A stretch of 64,000 nt of DNA, from assembly GCA_963575745.1 (NCBI GenBank), contig CAUYUJ010004765.1:1-64000 (forward strand), given 5' to 3'. Shown in pieces: positions 21,430-34,005 of the stretch. The stretch's first letter is position 1, and every line of letters begins with the position of its first letter. A program made the position numbers and the translations under genes. The notes under the pieces were generated by a model. That model did not search any database. It was not told the origin of the DNA and saw only the letters and a program-made list of their open reading frames with translations. Origin of the DNA: Prorocentrum cordatum (taxonomy: Eukaryota > Sar > Dinophyceae > Prorocentrales > Prorocentraceae).

Positions 21430-21900
21430 CTCGCGCGCCTCCAAGCGAACCCCCCCGCGCTAAACCGACTGTGGGCGTGTATGGGCGCGAATGAATCTGA
21501 GTGCGAATGGGTCTGAGTGGGAGTGGGTTTGGGTATGAATTGCCACGAGTGCGAATGGCATGAGTATGAATGAGTCCGAGTATGAGTGGACATATATGTA
21601 AAGTTTGGGTGTGAGTACTACGAATGTGAGTGGGCCTGAGTGCGAACGGAATCGAGCGTGAAAATGATAACGGAAAGGGAGGAGAGAGGCGGGTGAGTGA
21701 TGAAAGCGGAGGCGCAATTCGAATAATCATCCGCCACCGTGCCTCGAGGTACAAGGTGGGGCTACCCTACCCCCAGGTGTTCAAGAGATTCCTGTTCTCT
21801 GTGCTTAAGAGTGGTGGATTCTAGTATTCTAGGTTCTAGGGGCTGGGGCCCCAGATATCAAATTTCCCGGGGCGCTCTGGGGTGCTGCCGGGCTGCACCA
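21430..21900. repeat. GAGTGCGAATG minisatellite, then no feature
   Basis: From 21470 to about 21650, words such as GTGCGAATGGG, GAGTATGAATG and GTCTGAGTG recur every 10-20 bp with heavy decay. 21660-21900 holds nothing I can name. Confidence 0.6.
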
Positions 21901-21904
21901 CGTG

Positions 21905-23040
21905 TTCTTTCCAGGGCCAGAGGGTTCCAAAACCGGCCAAGAGGGCCGCAAGAAACGCCCAAGAGAGTCCAGGAGGCCTCCAAGACGCCCAGGATGGCCT
22001 CAATACGGCTCAAGAGGCCTCAAAGAAACCCTACGTAGGAGTGGTCTGAGAGGACCCCCAGGAGGGCCCCAAGATGCATCGATTTTCTGTGTGTTTTCAA
22101 ATTATCGGGCTTCCGAAGCTCCAAGATGGCCCCAGACGCCCCCAAGACCAGCCCAAGACGGCCCAAAAGGCCCCCAAGGGAGCCCCAAGACCCCAAGACG
22201 GCCCAAGAGGCGCCTAAGACGGCCCCAAGAGTGGCCCAAGAGGGGGAACACGAACCGACAATTTGAACCTTCCGCCCCGAAAAGGCCCCAGGAGGCCCCA
22301 AGAGGCCACTAACAGGCCCCAGGAGGCGCCCAAGAGGCCCCACGAGGCTCCCAAGAAGCCCAAAAGAGGCCCCCAACCAACCCTCAGGAGGCCTCAGAAC
22401 TACCTCCAAGAGACCCCCGAGAGGCCTCCATCGATATCCCAACGAACATCCAAGGGGCCTCTAATCCACAACCAAGAAGGCACGGTGGCGGGATTGGCCG
22501 AATGCCACCAGATCCGCCGCCCCCTGTTGATTTATGTCAGGGGGGCCTGGCGTGTTAAATTTCTTACGGGTTGGTTTTGGTTCCATTTCCAGAAGCACTC
22601 CCCCTGGGGTTTCGGCCCAAGCCGCCTGCCACCCGGAACGTCGCCGAAAAATCACCCCTCGTGGCCCAGATCGCCTCCAAGACGACCAAGGTTGCCTCCA
22701 AGACGGCCCTGATGGCCTCCAAGTTCGCCCAAGATCGTCCGAGATGGCCTCGAAGACGGCCCGAGAGGGTCCACGATGTCTCCAAGCGCGCCCAACAAGC
22801 CCCCAAGGAAGCCCAAGACGGCCCAAGAGGCGCCCAAGAGGCCTCCAAGACGGCCCAAGAAGCTTCCAAGAGGTCATCCATCAGACGGGCCAGGAACGCC
22901 CTATGACTGCCAAATAAGCCCGCAAGAAGCCCCTGAAGGCACCCAAGAGGCCCAAGGAGGCTCCGAGAGGCCTCCAAGAAGCCCCCAGGACCCCCCCAGG
23001 AGGCCCTGAGAGTGCCCCTAGAGGCCCCCAAGAGGCCTCA
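21905..23040. repeat. Long CCAAGAGGCCCC / CCAAGATGGCC array region
   Basis: Over 60 diverged units, all with the AAGAGG or AAGACGG strand on plus. A unique patch at 22590-22690 (CCCCTGGGGTTTCGGCCCAA, CCGGAACGTCGCCGAAAAAT) is also present at 42030-42110, where it directly joins the 25-bp intron motif. No gene is seen. Confidence 0.75.
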
Positions 23041-23166
23041 TCCTTCTACTCCTCCTCTTCTCCGTCCTCCTCCACCTGCTGCTGCTCCTCCTCCTCCTCC
23101 TCCTCCTCCTCCTCCTCCTCCTCGTCCTCTTCTTCCTCCTCCTCCTCCTCCTCCTCCTCCTCCTTC
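23041..23166. repeat. (CTC)n tract
   Basis: About 120 bp of CTC triplets directly after the CCAAGAGG block, with small interruptions (CTGCTGCTG, TCTTCTT). Confidence 0.9.
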
Positions 23167-23919
23167 CCCAGCTCAAAATGTGGGAAACAACTGCCAAATA
23201 ACAGAAACGGCCCTGGCGCCCTGGCACGCCCACAAAGATTTTACTAGCATGACCTATTAACACGCCCTGGGACCTGGATCAGCAGCACTCGCGCCCCGGC
23301 CCCTCGCGCGGCCGCGGCCGCGGCTGCGGCCGCGGCCGCCCGGGCTGCGGCCGCGGCCGCTGTCGCGCCCTCCGCGGCCGCCAGCCGGTTGCCGGCCTCG
23401 CCCGCCCTCGCCGCGGCCGCCGCCGCGGCCCCTTTGTTTCGGCATCGTCGAATAGCAGGCGGATCTGCCCAGGGGCCCAGGGGTGAGCTGCAGCTGCTCG
23501 CACTTGATCCCGGTGGCTCCCCCACCCCTGCCCTGCGGCAGGGCCCCTGCCATAGTATGGCAGGCCATCTCATCATAGCGTGTCATAGCGGAGGCAGATG
23601 GTATGGCAGCCATACCTTCGCTCGACAGATCCCTCGTTTCGCATCGGAGTCTCGACAGGTCCCTGGAGGCTTGGGCAAGATCCTTGGGAACACTCAACCT
23701 TGAACGCCCGGGCCGGCGGCGCCGCCGCCCTGATGTATGTCGAGCCTGCCCCAGGATGAGGATGAGGGAGTGCGAGGACGAGCGAAGAGCTGATAGAGGC
23801 CACAAAGACGCTTCCTAGTTCGAGGCGCCATCGACCTCTCGAGGAACTTTTGGGGCTTTCGGACAAACCCAAACTGTTAGCAGGAGCCCCCCGAGTGCCC
23901 CCTTCGCCCTCACCCTCAT
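23167..23919. repeat. (GGCCGC)n patch and unassigned sequence
   Basis: 23290-23440 is built from GCGGCC/GGCCGC hexamers. On the minus strand it reads poly-Ala in one frame, RGRG in another (RGG-box-like: KQRGRGGGRGEGGRG) and RPRP in the third, so no frame can be chosen. 23460-23919 has a partial inverted repeat around CCATACC/GGTATGG (23545-23625) and no other feature. Confidence 0.5.
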
Positions 23920-24170
23920 TCCTCCTCCTCCTCCTCCTCCTCCTCCTCCTCCTCCTCCTCCTCCTCCTCTCCTCCTCCTCATCCGCCTTTTTGTCCTTTT
24001 CCTCTTCCTCCTCCTCCTCCCTCCTCCCTCCTCCCTCCTCCCTCCTCCCTCCTCCCTCCTCCCTCCTCCTCCTCCGTCCTCCTCCTCCTCTCCTCCTCCT
24101 CTCCTCCTCCTCCTCCTCCTCCTCTTCCTCCTCCTCCTCGCCCTCCTCCTCCTCCTCCTCCTCCTGCAAA
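23920..24170. repeat. (CCT)n tract
   Basis: About 250 bp of CCT/CTC repeats with a (CCTCCCT)n subregion at 24015-24070. Confidence 0.92.
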
Positions 24171-24822
24171 CCTTTGAGAAGGATTGGCAAACAAAAAAAA
24201 CTGGCCGAAATGTGGCAAGCCGCCCTACTACATATACCTCTGCAGGCGTGGGGGGGGGCTACATGTTCGCACTTCCTCCTCCTCGTCCTCGTCCTCGTCC
24301 TCCTCCCCCCCTTCCCCCCCCTCATCCCGTTCCCCATTCTCTCTGAAAAAGACGCAACAAATGCCCGAGGTGCACCCTCCTGAATGTAGTAGCATCCCTC
24401 TTCTTCCCTGCATCCCCTCCTCTACCTCCCCCTCCCCCTTTCCCTCCTCTTGCGCAAGGGCCCCCCCATAATAAAATCGGAGAGAAGGAGAAGGGCTCCG
24501 CTTTTCCCGCGAAGACCCCTGGAGCGAAAGCCTTCTCGCCCGCCCGACCAGGAGGGAGGGGCCGGGGGGGGAAGGCGGCAACGGGCAACGGCGCCTCCAG
24601 GGCAAGTTGCGGAGCGTTTTGTGGGCGCGAGGTCCAACGAGCTGTCATGGCCAATCTGCCGAGTCAGGGCAGGCAAGGGGGGCCGAGCAAGAGCGCACTT
24701 CAGTTTTGCAGCACCAGGCCCGGGCGCCTGCTGAAAGGGGCTGGCCCCGCGCTGCACATGGAAAGCTCGCGGCGTGAGCACGACCGAAACTAGTAACTAG
24801 ATGAGCTGCCGACCTTCAAAGT
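24171..24822. other. Unassigned sequence
   Basis: Contains a second short (CTC)/(GTC) patch at 24265-24345. The rest is open in several frames but lacks codon-like structure or recognisable motifs. No feature can be supported. Confidence 0.4.
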
Positions 24823-25650
24823 CCCACCTGCCCTTTAGGGCGTAGGTGGTTTAGGGCGTTTCCTCTTCCAACCCCCTTATTTCTTCCCCCTCGGGGAGCG
24901 GTTTGCCCCTCCCCCTACCCAATCCCCTGGACTTGGACGGGGGGCGCCGAGGTGTCAGAGGGTACTGTTTCGCCCAAGACGGCTACAAGAGGGCTTCGGA
25001 GAGCCTGAGATGACCTCCGAGATGATTCAAGGTAGCCCCAGATGCCTCAAGATGGCTCCCAAGATGCTCCAAGGGGCTTCAAGAACGCTCCAAGACGGCC
25101 CCAAGTGGCCCGAGAGCTCTCCAAGGAGGCCCCGAAGAGGCCCAAACCCATCAAACACCTAAAGAGTACCAGTGTTGTTTTGATTCCGATGGCCTTCCGA
25201 GGCCTCAAGATGGCTCCAGGATGGCCCCAGAAGGCCCCAAGAGAGATACCCAAAACAGCCACAAGGTGGCCCCAAGAGCGCCCAAGAGCGCTCCAAGAGC
25301 GCCCCAAGAGAGGTCCAAGACACGATTTTCGGTGCTCCCGAAGAGGAGCGCGAATTAAGGACCCCCCCTTCTTTGATCGATCTCCTCCAAGATTGCCCCA
25401 AGAGGCGCCCAGGCCCCAAGAGGCCCCCAAGATGGCCCCAGGAGGCCCCCAAGGGGCCCCCAAGAGGCCCCCAAGAAGACCCCAAGAGCTCCCCAAGAGA
25501 ACCCCAAGCGGCCCCAAGAGGCCCCCCCGACGCACCCAAGACGCCCAAGAGCCTCCCTGGACCGCCAAGAGACCCTCAAGACGCTCCAAGAGGCTTCCAA
25601 ACGGCTCCCAAGAGACATCCGAGGAGACTCTGAGAGGCATTCAAGATGTT
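24823..25650. repeat. Dispersed repeat head followed by CCAAGAGG array
   Basis: Begins with CCCACCTGCCCTTTAGGGCG as at 6945, passes through CCCCTACCC...CCTGGACTTGG, then about 50 units of CCAAGATGGC / CCAAGAGGCCCC. An insert at 25160-25190 and 25330-25375 (GGACCCCCCCTTCTTTGATC) recurs near 59065. Confidence 0.75.
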
Positions 25651-26009
25651 TCTGGCTATTCTGCTCGCCCTTTTCCTCCTCATCGTCCTCCTGCTCCTTT
25701 CTCTCCTCCTCCTTCTCCTCCTACTCCTCCTCCTCCTTCTCCCTCCTCCTCCTCCTCATCCTCCTCCTCCTCGTCGTCGTCGTCGTCGTCCTTCTCCTCC
25801 TCCTCCTCCTCCTCCTCCTCCTCCTCCTCCTCCGACCTCCTCCTTCTCATGTTCATCATCCCCCCCCCCCCCCACTCCCTCATCCATCCATCCATCCATC
25901 CAGCCTCCTCCTTCTCCTCATCATCCCTCCTTCGCTTTGTGCGGCTGTCCCCCGCTTTGCTCCCACGTTGCGCCGGTCGCATCAACTCGCCTGGGCGTCG
26001 TTTCTGGAT
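25651..26009. repeat. (CTC)n, (CATC)n and element tail
   Basis: CTC triplets (25670-25835), a C-run, then CATCCATCC at 25880-25900, then GCATCAACTCGCCTGGGCGT leading into the 25-bp motif at 26010. This is the same order of modules as at 15.7-16.3 and 41.6-42.0 kb. Confidence 0.7.
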
Positions 26010-26270
26010 GGGCTGGTGGGGATACGCGAAGCGTCAAGAATTCATAGTCCTCGCCCCCCTCCCCCCTGGGCCCCACCATTCCCTCCGCCCTGACCCCTCC
26101 GCCCTGCAGGAACGCCTGCCCGCCGCCCGCGGCTGCCGACGCGGGCCGGCTGGAAGCGCGCAGCCAAAACACGAACGCCCATAGCCGCAAGCCCACCTGT
26201 GGGACCCCCAGGCCGTGAGCAGCCGGGCTGCATTGGCTTGAGCGCCGCCGCGGTGGTGGCGTCGCGGGCG
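26010..26270 (-). other. 25-bp intron motif and a possible exon upstream of it
   Basis: The motif occupies 26010-26034. Upstream on the minus strand two frames are possible: one Gly/Arg-rich (GSRGRRAGVPAGRRGQGGGN, RGG-like) and one ending in EGMVGPRGEGGEDYEF right at the motif. In gene 1 this motif marks exon ends, so an exon fragment here is possible but unproven. Confidence 0.3.
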
Positions 26271-26279
26271 GGTGATTAT

Positions 26280-26456
26280 GCCCCCGAAAATAATATCGAT
26301 AATGATAATAATGAGATAACAATGATGATACTAATAATAATAAATAGACTACTACTAATAATAATGATAATAATAATTTAAAAAATAATAATAAAAAAAA
26401 TAATAATAATAATAGTAGTAGTAGTAGTAATAATAATAATAATAACGACACGTAAA
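26280..26456. repeat. (AAT)n/(ATAATA)n tract
   Basis: About 175 bp of AT-rich triplet repeat in otherwise GC-rich DNA, containing TAGTAG and AATAAT runs. Confidence 0.9.
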
Positions 26457-26459
26457 ATA

Positions 26460-26853
26460 ATGATGCGGGCCCGCGCCCCCTGTGCCATGACCTGCCGCAA
26501 ATTGCGAAGGGACCGCGCCCCCGCGGCCACGGGCCCTCTTGAATTACATGGGATCCGCGCCACCAAGGCCGCAAGCTACCATGAACGGGGCTGCGCCCGC
26601 AGCCCCCAGGCGGCGCCCACTGTAAATCGCAGGAGGCCCGCGATCCCAAGGCCAAGGACCATGGGCTCTCGCAAACCACGCGGGGCCCGGACAGTGGCAA
26701 GGCCACGACCCATCGTAAATTGCACGGGGCCTACGCCCCCAAGGCCGCGGCCCCTGCACGAACGGCGCGCGCCTTCAACGCAGCAACGGGCCCGTGCCCC
26801 GAAGGCCACGATCCGTTGTGAAGCACGCTGGGCCCTCGATCCCAAGGCAGCTG
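26460..26853. repeat. Degenerate minisatellite of about 60 bp
   Basis: Words such as GGGCCCGCGCCCC, AAGGCC(A/G)CGACCCATCGTAAAT and GGGCCTACGCCCCCAAGGCC recur about every 60 bp. A related block lies at 57110-57530. It abuts the left end of the large inverted-repeat element. Confidence 0.65.
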
Positions 26854-27930
26854 TCAAAGGGAGCTCTTAACGGTGAATTGACACTGCGCTGTTGACACTG
26901 CGTTAAATGAGTGAATTGACACTGCGCTGTTGACACTGCGCTGTTGACACTGCACTGCGCTGTTGACACTGCGCTGTGCTGTTCGACACTGCGCTGTTGA
27001 CACTGCACTGCGCTGTTGACACTGCGCTGTGCTGTTCGACACTGCGCTGTTGACACTGCGCTGTGCTGTTCGACACTGCGCTGTTGACGCTTCGCTGTGC
27101 TGTTCGACACTGCGCTGTTGACACTGCGCTGTGCTGTTCGACACTGCGCTGTTGACACTGCGCTGTGCTGTTCGACGCTGCGCTGTTGGACGCTGCGCTG
27201 TGCTGTTCGACACTGCGCTGTTGGACGCTGCGCTGTGCTGTTCGACACTGCGCTGTTGACACTGCGCTGTGCTGTTCGACACTGCGCTGTTGGACACTGC
27301 GCTGTGCTGTTCGACACTGCGCTGTTGACACTGCGCCGTGCTGTTCGACACTGCGCCGTTGACACTGCGCTGTGCTGTTCGACACTGCGCTGTTGGACAC
27401 TGCGCTGTGCTGTTCGACACTGCGCTGTTGACGCTGCGCTGTGCTGTTCGACACTGCGCCGTTGACACTGCGCTGAGCTGTTCGACACTGCGCTGTTGGA
27501 CACTGCGCTGTGCTGTTCGACGCTGCGCTGTTGACACCTGCTCTGTGGCTGTTCGACACCTCGCCGTTGACACCTGCGCTGTGCTGTTCGCACTGCTGCT
27601 GTAGCACTGCGGCTGTGCTGTTGGGACCTGCGCTCGTTTGAAAACACTTGCGGCTGTGCTGTCGACACTGTCGCTGGTTGACACTGCGCTGCGCTGTTCA
27701 CACTGCGCTGTTGACACTGCGTCTGTGCTTTTCGACAGCTGCTGCTGTTGGAACACTGCGCTGTGCTGCTGTCGACACTGCGCTGTTGACACTGCGCTGT
27801 GCTTGGTCGACACGGCGCTTGTTTTGAACAACTGCGCTGTGTCGACACTGCGCTGTTGGACCGGCGCTGTGGCTGTTCGACACTGCGCTGTTGACACTGC
27901 GCTGTGCTGTTCGACACTGCGCTGTGCTAT
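26854..27930. repeat. Left inverted arm: 34-bp subrepeat array
   Basis: Units alternate between CACTGCGCTGTTGA (14-15 bp) and CACTGCGCTGTGCTGTTCGA (20 bp). The first 70 bp and the last 350 bp are more irregular. Open frames such as STAQCQQRSVEQ are repeat artefacts. Confidence 0.92.
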
Positions 27931-28979
27931 CAGGCTAAGGGGTATTGGGCTCTAGAACTACTGCAAATTGTCTACAAGGCCATGGTGCTATCAGGCTAAG
28001 GGGTTACAGGGCTAAAGGCATATCGCGAAAACGCTGCAGGGCGATACTCAGGCAAATTTTTGAAATTTGCCCGAGCATCGCCCCTCAGTGTTTGACGCCC
28101 TCACCCTTTTGCAGCCCTCAGGTACGCCGGCACCAGGACTGCGCCGACCTACGGGACAATAAAGCAATAGTCTACATAGCGATGGTGCTATAAGGCTAAG
28201 AGGTTACAAGGCTAAAGGCATATCGCGAAAACGCTGCAGGGCGATACTCAGGCAAATTTTTGAAATTTGCCTGAGCATCGCCTCTCAGTGTTTTTCGCCC
28301 TCACCCTTTTCCAGCCCTGAGGGATGCTGGCACCAGGACTGCGCCGACCTCTAGGACAATAAGGCAATAGGCGATGGTGCTATAAGGCTAAGGGGTTACA
28401 GGGCTAAAGGCATGTCGCGAAAACGCTTCAGGGCGATACTCAGGCAAATTTTTGAAATTTGCCTGAGCATCGCCCCTCAGTGTTTTTCGCCCTCACCCCT
28501 TTGCAGGCCTAAGGGACGCCTGCACCAGGACTGCGCCGACCTATGGGCAATATGGCAATAGTCTACAAGGCGATGGTGTTATAAGGCTAAGGGGTTACAG
28601 GGCGAAAGGCATATCGCGAAAACGCTGCAGGGCGATACTCAGGCAAATGTTTGAAATTTGCCTGAGCATCGCCCCTCAGTGTTTTTCGCCCTCACCCTTT
28701 TCCAGCCCTGAGGGATGCTGGCACCAGGACTGCGCCGACCCACGGGACAATAAAGCAATAGACTACAAGGCGATGGTGCTATAAGGCTAAGGGGTTACAG
28801 AGCTAAAGGCATATCGCGAAAACGCTGCAGGGCGATACTCAGGCAAATTTTTGAATTTTGCCTGAGCATCGCCCCTCAGTGTTTTTCGCCCTCACCCTTT
28901 CGCAGCCCTCAGGGACGCCTGCACCGGGACTGCGCCGACCGATGGGCAATAAGACGATAGTCTACAAGGCGATGGTGAC
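27931..28979. repeat. 200-bp tandem repeat with strong hairpin (5 copies)
   Basis: The word GCGATACTCAGGCAAAT starts at 28041, 28241, 28433, 28632 and 28832, so spacing is 192-200 bp. Each copy carries CTCAGGCAAAT-TTTTGAA-ATTTGCCTGAG, an 11-bp perfect stem, extended by GCGAT/ATCGC. One further copy lies at 34119. The hairpin is conserved while the rest drifts (for example GGGACGCCTGCACC versus GGGATGCTGGCACC). Confidence 0.9.
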
Positions 28980-29302
28980 AGCGTCGAACAGCGCAGTGTC
29001 GAACAGCGCAGTGTCGAACAGCGCAGTGTCGAAGAGCGCAGTGTCGAACAGCGCAGTGTCGAACAGCGCAGCGTCGAACAGCGCAGCGTCGAAGAGCGCA
29101 GCGTCGAACAGCGCAATGTCGAACAGCGCAGCGTCGAGCAGCGCAGTGCCCAACAGCGCAGCGTCGAACAGCGCAGTGTCAACAGCGCAGCGTCGAACAG
29201 CGCAGTGTCAACAGCGCAGCGTCGAACAGCGCAGCGTCGAACAGCGCAGTGTCGAACAGCGCAGCGTCGAACAGCGCAGCGTCGAACAGCGCAGTGTCCA
29301 AC
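28980..29302. repeat. 15-bp array, first segment of right-arm type
   Basis: Units of GCAGTGTCGAACAGC in right-arm orientation, cut off at 29302 by the start of the copied 4.7-kb block. The junction CGATGGTGACAGCGTCGAAC recurs at 34258 as CGATGGTGACAGTGTCGAAC, so the arm start is present twice, once on each side of the block. Confidence 0.88.
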
Positions 29303-32300
29303 GCGCATCACTGACCACGCACATTTCGGCACACCCCTCACGCGCTTCGTGGCCCCATAAGGAGCTCCACCGACGGCCCCAGTGAGCGCGGGCGCTTTAC
29401 TGACCACGCCCATGTCGGCACACCCCTCACATGTCTGGTGGCCCCATGAGGAGCTCCACCCAAGGGCCCCAGTGGGCGCGGGCGCATTACTGACAACGCC
29501 CATTTCGGCACACCCTCATGCCTTCGTGGCCCCAAAGGGAGCCCCACTGGCTGCCCCAGCGGGCGCGGGCGTATTACGGACCACGCCCATGTGAGCACAC
29601 CCCTCACGCGTTTCGTGGCCCCGTATGGGGGCCCCACCGAATCCTCTAGTGGCCGCGGGCGCATTACTGACCACGCCCATTTCGGCACACCCCTCATGCG
29701 CTTCGTGGCCCCATGGGGAGCTCCACCGACGGCCCCAACGGGCGCGGGCGGATTACTGACCACGCCAATTCGGGCACACCCCTCACGCGTTCTGCGGCCC
29801 CATAAGGAGCTCCACCGACGGCCCCAGTGCGTCGGCGTCATTACTGACCCCGCCCAGTTCGTGCACACCAACTCACACGCCTGGCGGCCCCATAGATCTC
29901 CACCCCCAAGGCCCGTGGGCGCGGGAGCATTACTGACCACGGCCCATTTCGGCGCCGCTCTCACGCGCCAGTCGTGGCCCAATTAAGAAGCTCCACACAA
30001 GCCCCCATGAAGGGGGGCCGAATTACGGACCACCCCATAAACCAAACGTCACACCCCTCAGGCGTTTTTTTCGTTGCCCAATGGGGCTCCACCGAATCCT
30101 CTAGTGGCCGCGGGCGTATTACTGGCCACGCCCATTTCGGCACACCCCTCACGCGCTTCGTGGCCCCATGGGGAGCTCCACCGACGGCCCCAGTGGGCGC
30201 GGGCGCATTACTGGCCACGCCCCATTTCGGCACACCCCCCACGCGCTTCGTGGCCCCATAAGGAGCTCCACCGACGGCCCCAGCGGGCGCGGGCGCATTA
30301 CTGACCTCGCAAATTTCGGCAATCCCTTCACGCGTGTCGTGGCCCCATAAGGAGCTCCACCCAAGGCCCCAGTGGGCGCGGGCGCATTACTGACCACGCC
30401 AATTTCGGCACACCCCTCACGCGTTTCGTGGCCCCATAAGAAGGAGCTCCACCCAAGGCCCCAGTGAGCGCGGGCGCATTACTGACCACGCCCATTTCGG
30501 CACACCCCTCACGCGTTTCGTGCCCCCCTATGGGGGCTCCACCGAATCCTCTAGTGGCGCGTGCGTATTACTGACCACGCCCATTTCGGCACACCCCTCA
30601 CGCGTTTCGTGGCCCCATGGGGAGCTCCCCCGATGGCCCCAGTGGGCGCGGGCGCATTACTGACCACGCCCATTTCGGCACACCCCTCACGCGCTTCGCG
30701 GCCCCATAAGGAGCTCCACCGACGGCCCCAGTGGACGCGGGCGCATTACTGACCACGCCCATTTCGGCACACCCCTCACAGGTCTGATGCCCCCAAAAGG
30801 AGCTTCACCCATGGGCCCAGTGACTGCGGGCGTATTACTGACCACGCCCATTTCGGCACACCCCCATGCGCTTCGTGGCCCCAAAGGGAGCTCCACTGGC
30901 TGCCTCAGTGGGCGCGGGCGTATTACTGACCACGCACACTTCGGCACGCCCCTCACGCGTTTCGCGATTCCATAGGGAGCTCCACCCAAGGCCCCAGTGG
31001 GCGCGGGCGCATTACTGACCACGCCAATTTCGGCACACCCCTCATGCGCTTCGTGGCCCCATGGGGAGCTCCACCGACGGCCCCAACGGGCGCGGGCGGA
31101 TTACTGACCACGCCAATCCGGGCACACCCCTCACGCGTTCTGCGGCCCCATAAGGAGCTCCACCGACGGCCCCAGTGGGCGCGGGCGCATTACTGACCAC
31201 GCCAATTTCGGCACACCCCTCACGCGCTTCGTGGCCCCATAGGGAACTCCACCGAAGGCTCCAGTGGCCGCAGGCGCATTACTGACCACGCCCATGTCGG
31301 CACACCCCTCACGCGTTTCGCGGCCGCACATGGAGCTCCAACGAAGGTCCTAGTGGCCGCGTTCGCATAGCTGACCACGCCCACTTCGGCACACCCCTCA
31401 CGCGCTTCGTGGCCCCATGGGGTGCTCAACCCAAGGTCCCAATGGCCGCGTTCGCATAGCTGACCACGCCAACGGGGGCGGCCCACGCCCCCTCGCGGCG
31501 CCTGGTGCCCCCCCACCCCCCCCCCCTCCAGGGAGCTCAAACCAAGGCTTCAATGTTGGGGATTACGTGTCGGCTTTTGCATTGTGAACAATGCAGAACT
31601 GCGCCGCCGCGCGCGCGCGGCGGGAGACCCACCGCCCTTCGGCCCCCTTAAAGGGCTACAGAAAAAATCAAATCCAGTTTTTGGTGATGACATGTCGGCT
31701 TCTGTAGTGTGAACAATGCAGAACTGCGCCGCCGCGCGCGCGCGGCGGGTGACCCACCGTCCAGTTTTGTGAATTACATGTCGGCTTTTGTATTGTGGAC
31801 ACTGCAGAACTGCGCCGCCGCGCGCGCGCGCGGCGGGTGACCCACCGTCCTTCGGCCTCCTTAAAGGGCTCCAGAAAAATTCAAATCCAGTTTTGGAAAT
31901 TACATGTTGGCTTTTGTATTGTGAACAATGCAGAACTGCGCCGCATCGCGCGCGCGCGGGCGGTGACCCACTAGTCGGCGTCGTCGGGAAAAATTCAAAA
32001 TCCAACTGGGTACATGTCGGCTTTTTTAGTGTGAACAATGCAGAACTGCGCCGCCGCGCGCGCGCGCGGCGGGTGACCCAGCGTCCTTCGGCCTCCTTAA
32101 AGGGCACCAGAAAAATTCAAATTCAGTTTTGTGAATTACATGTCGGCTTTTGTTTTGTGAACAATGCAGAACTGCGCCGCCGCGCGCGCGCGGCGGGTGA
32201 CCCACTGTCCTTCGGCCTCCTTAAAGGGCTCCAGAAAAATTCAAATCCAGTTTTGGGAATTACATGTCGGCTTTTGTATTGTGAACAATGCAGAACTGCG

Positions 32301-34005
32301 CCGCCGCGCGCGCGGCAGGTTACCAACCTTTTTTCGGCCTCCTTAAAGGGCTCCAGAAAAAAAACTCAAATCCAGTTTTGGGAATCACATGTCGGCTTTT
32401 GCATTGTGGACAATGCAGAACTGCGCCGCATCGCGCGCGCGCGGCGGGAGACCCACCGCCCTTTCGGCCTCCTTAAAGGGCTCCAGAAAAATTCAAATCT
32501 AGTTTGGGGAACTACATGTCGGCTTTTGGATTGTGAGCAATGCAGAACTGCGCCACGCGCGCGCGCGGCGGGTGACCCACCGTCCTTCGGCCTCCTTAAA
32601 TGGCTCCAGGAACATTCAAAAGTCCAGAAACATGCAAATCTAGTTTGGGGAACTACATGTCGGCTTTGGGATTGTGAGCAATGCAGAACTGCGCCACGCG
32701 CGCGCGCGGCGGGTGACCCACCGCCCTTCGGCCCCCTTAAAGAACTCCAGAAAAATGCAAATCCAGTTTTGGGAATTACATGTCGGCCTGCGCCGCCGCG
32801 CGCGCGCGGCGGGTGACCCACCGTCCTTCGGCCTCCTTAAAGGGCTCCAGAAAAACCCAAATCCAGTTTTGGGAATTACATGTCGGCTTTTGTATTGTGA
32901 ACAATGCAGAACTGCGCCGCCGCGCGCGCGCGGCGGGTGACCAACCGCCCTTCGGCCTCCTTAAAGGGCTCGAGAAAACAGCAAATCCAGTTTGGGGAAT
33001 TACATGTCGGCTTTTGTATTGTGAACAATGCAGAACTGCGCCGCCGCGCGCGCGCGGCGGGTGACCCACCGTCCTTCGGCCTCCTTAAAGGGCTCAAAAA
33101 AAAATCAAGTTCAGTTTTGGGAATTACATGTCGGCTTTTGTATTGTTAACAATGCAGAACTGCGCCGCCGCGCACGCGCGGGGCGGGTGACCCACCGTCC
33201 TTCTGCCTCCTCAAAGGGCTCAAGAAAAATCAAATCCAGCTTTGTGAATTACGTGTCGGCTTTTTTACATTGGGAATTACCTTCGGCTTTTGGGTGTGAT
33301 GGTGGTGGCGTGGTGGTGGTGGTGGTGCGTGGTGGTGGTGGTTGTGGGGTGGTTGGTGGTGTGGGTTGGGTGTGTTTTATGGTGGGTGGTGGTGTCGGTT
33401 GTGGTTTTGGTGGTGGTGGTTGTGTGGTGCGGTGGTGTGTGTGTGTGTGGTGGTGTGGTGTGGTGGTGTGTGTGTGTGTTGTGTGTGGTGGTGTGGTGGG
33501 GTTGGGTGGGGTGTTGGTGCGTGTGTGGTTGTGTTGTGGTGTGGTGTGGTGTGGGTGGTCGTGGGTGGTGGTGGTGGTGGTGGTGGTGGCTGCGGCGGTG
33601 GTGCGTGTGTGGTGTGGTGGTGGTGGTGGCGACGGCGGTGGCAGAGCGTCTTCTCTTGGTCTCAGCCTGCAAAGTACCCCCAAGAGGGCCCCACGCTGGC
33701 CCCAAGAAGCCTCCAAAACGCTGCCGGAACGACCCACCGGAAAGATTTTGATATCAACTCCGGTCGTCGTCGTCGTCGTCCTCGCCGCCGTCGTCGATCC
33801 TCCCTCTCCTATTCCCTCTGCTCCCGCCTCGTCCTCCACCTCCTCCTCCTCCCCCCCCCCCCTTCCTCCTCCTCCTCCTCCTCCTCCTCCTCCTCCTCCT
33901 CCTCCTCCTCCTCCTCCTCCTCTCCTCCTCCTCCTCCTCCTCCTCCTCCTCCCCCTCTGCCTCCTCCTCATACATCATCATCAATCATCTTCATCACCCT
34001 CCCGG
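29303..34005. repeat. Segmental copy of 11.29-16.0 kb
   Basis: Begins at CGCATCACTGACCACGCACA (matching 11290) and follows the same order: 89-bp array (29303-31530, about 25 copies), 124-bp array (31555-33280, about 14 copies), GGT tract (33293-33645), CCAAGAGG/CTC module (33660-33970). Long stretches are identical or nearly so. Small deletions and a rewritten patch (29850-30075) distinguish the copies. The match ends near (CATCAT)n, before the palindromes and the 25-bp motif of the source. Confidence 0.9.

Noticed and set aside
23257-23600. RGG-box or poly-Ala protein in the GGCCGC region
   Set aside because: Three frames are equally open because of the hexamer repeat, and flanking sequence supports none of them.
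27931-28979. CRISPR array
   Set aside because: Units are 200-bp tandem repeats without short identical repeats separated by unique spacers, and the sequence is eukaryotic.
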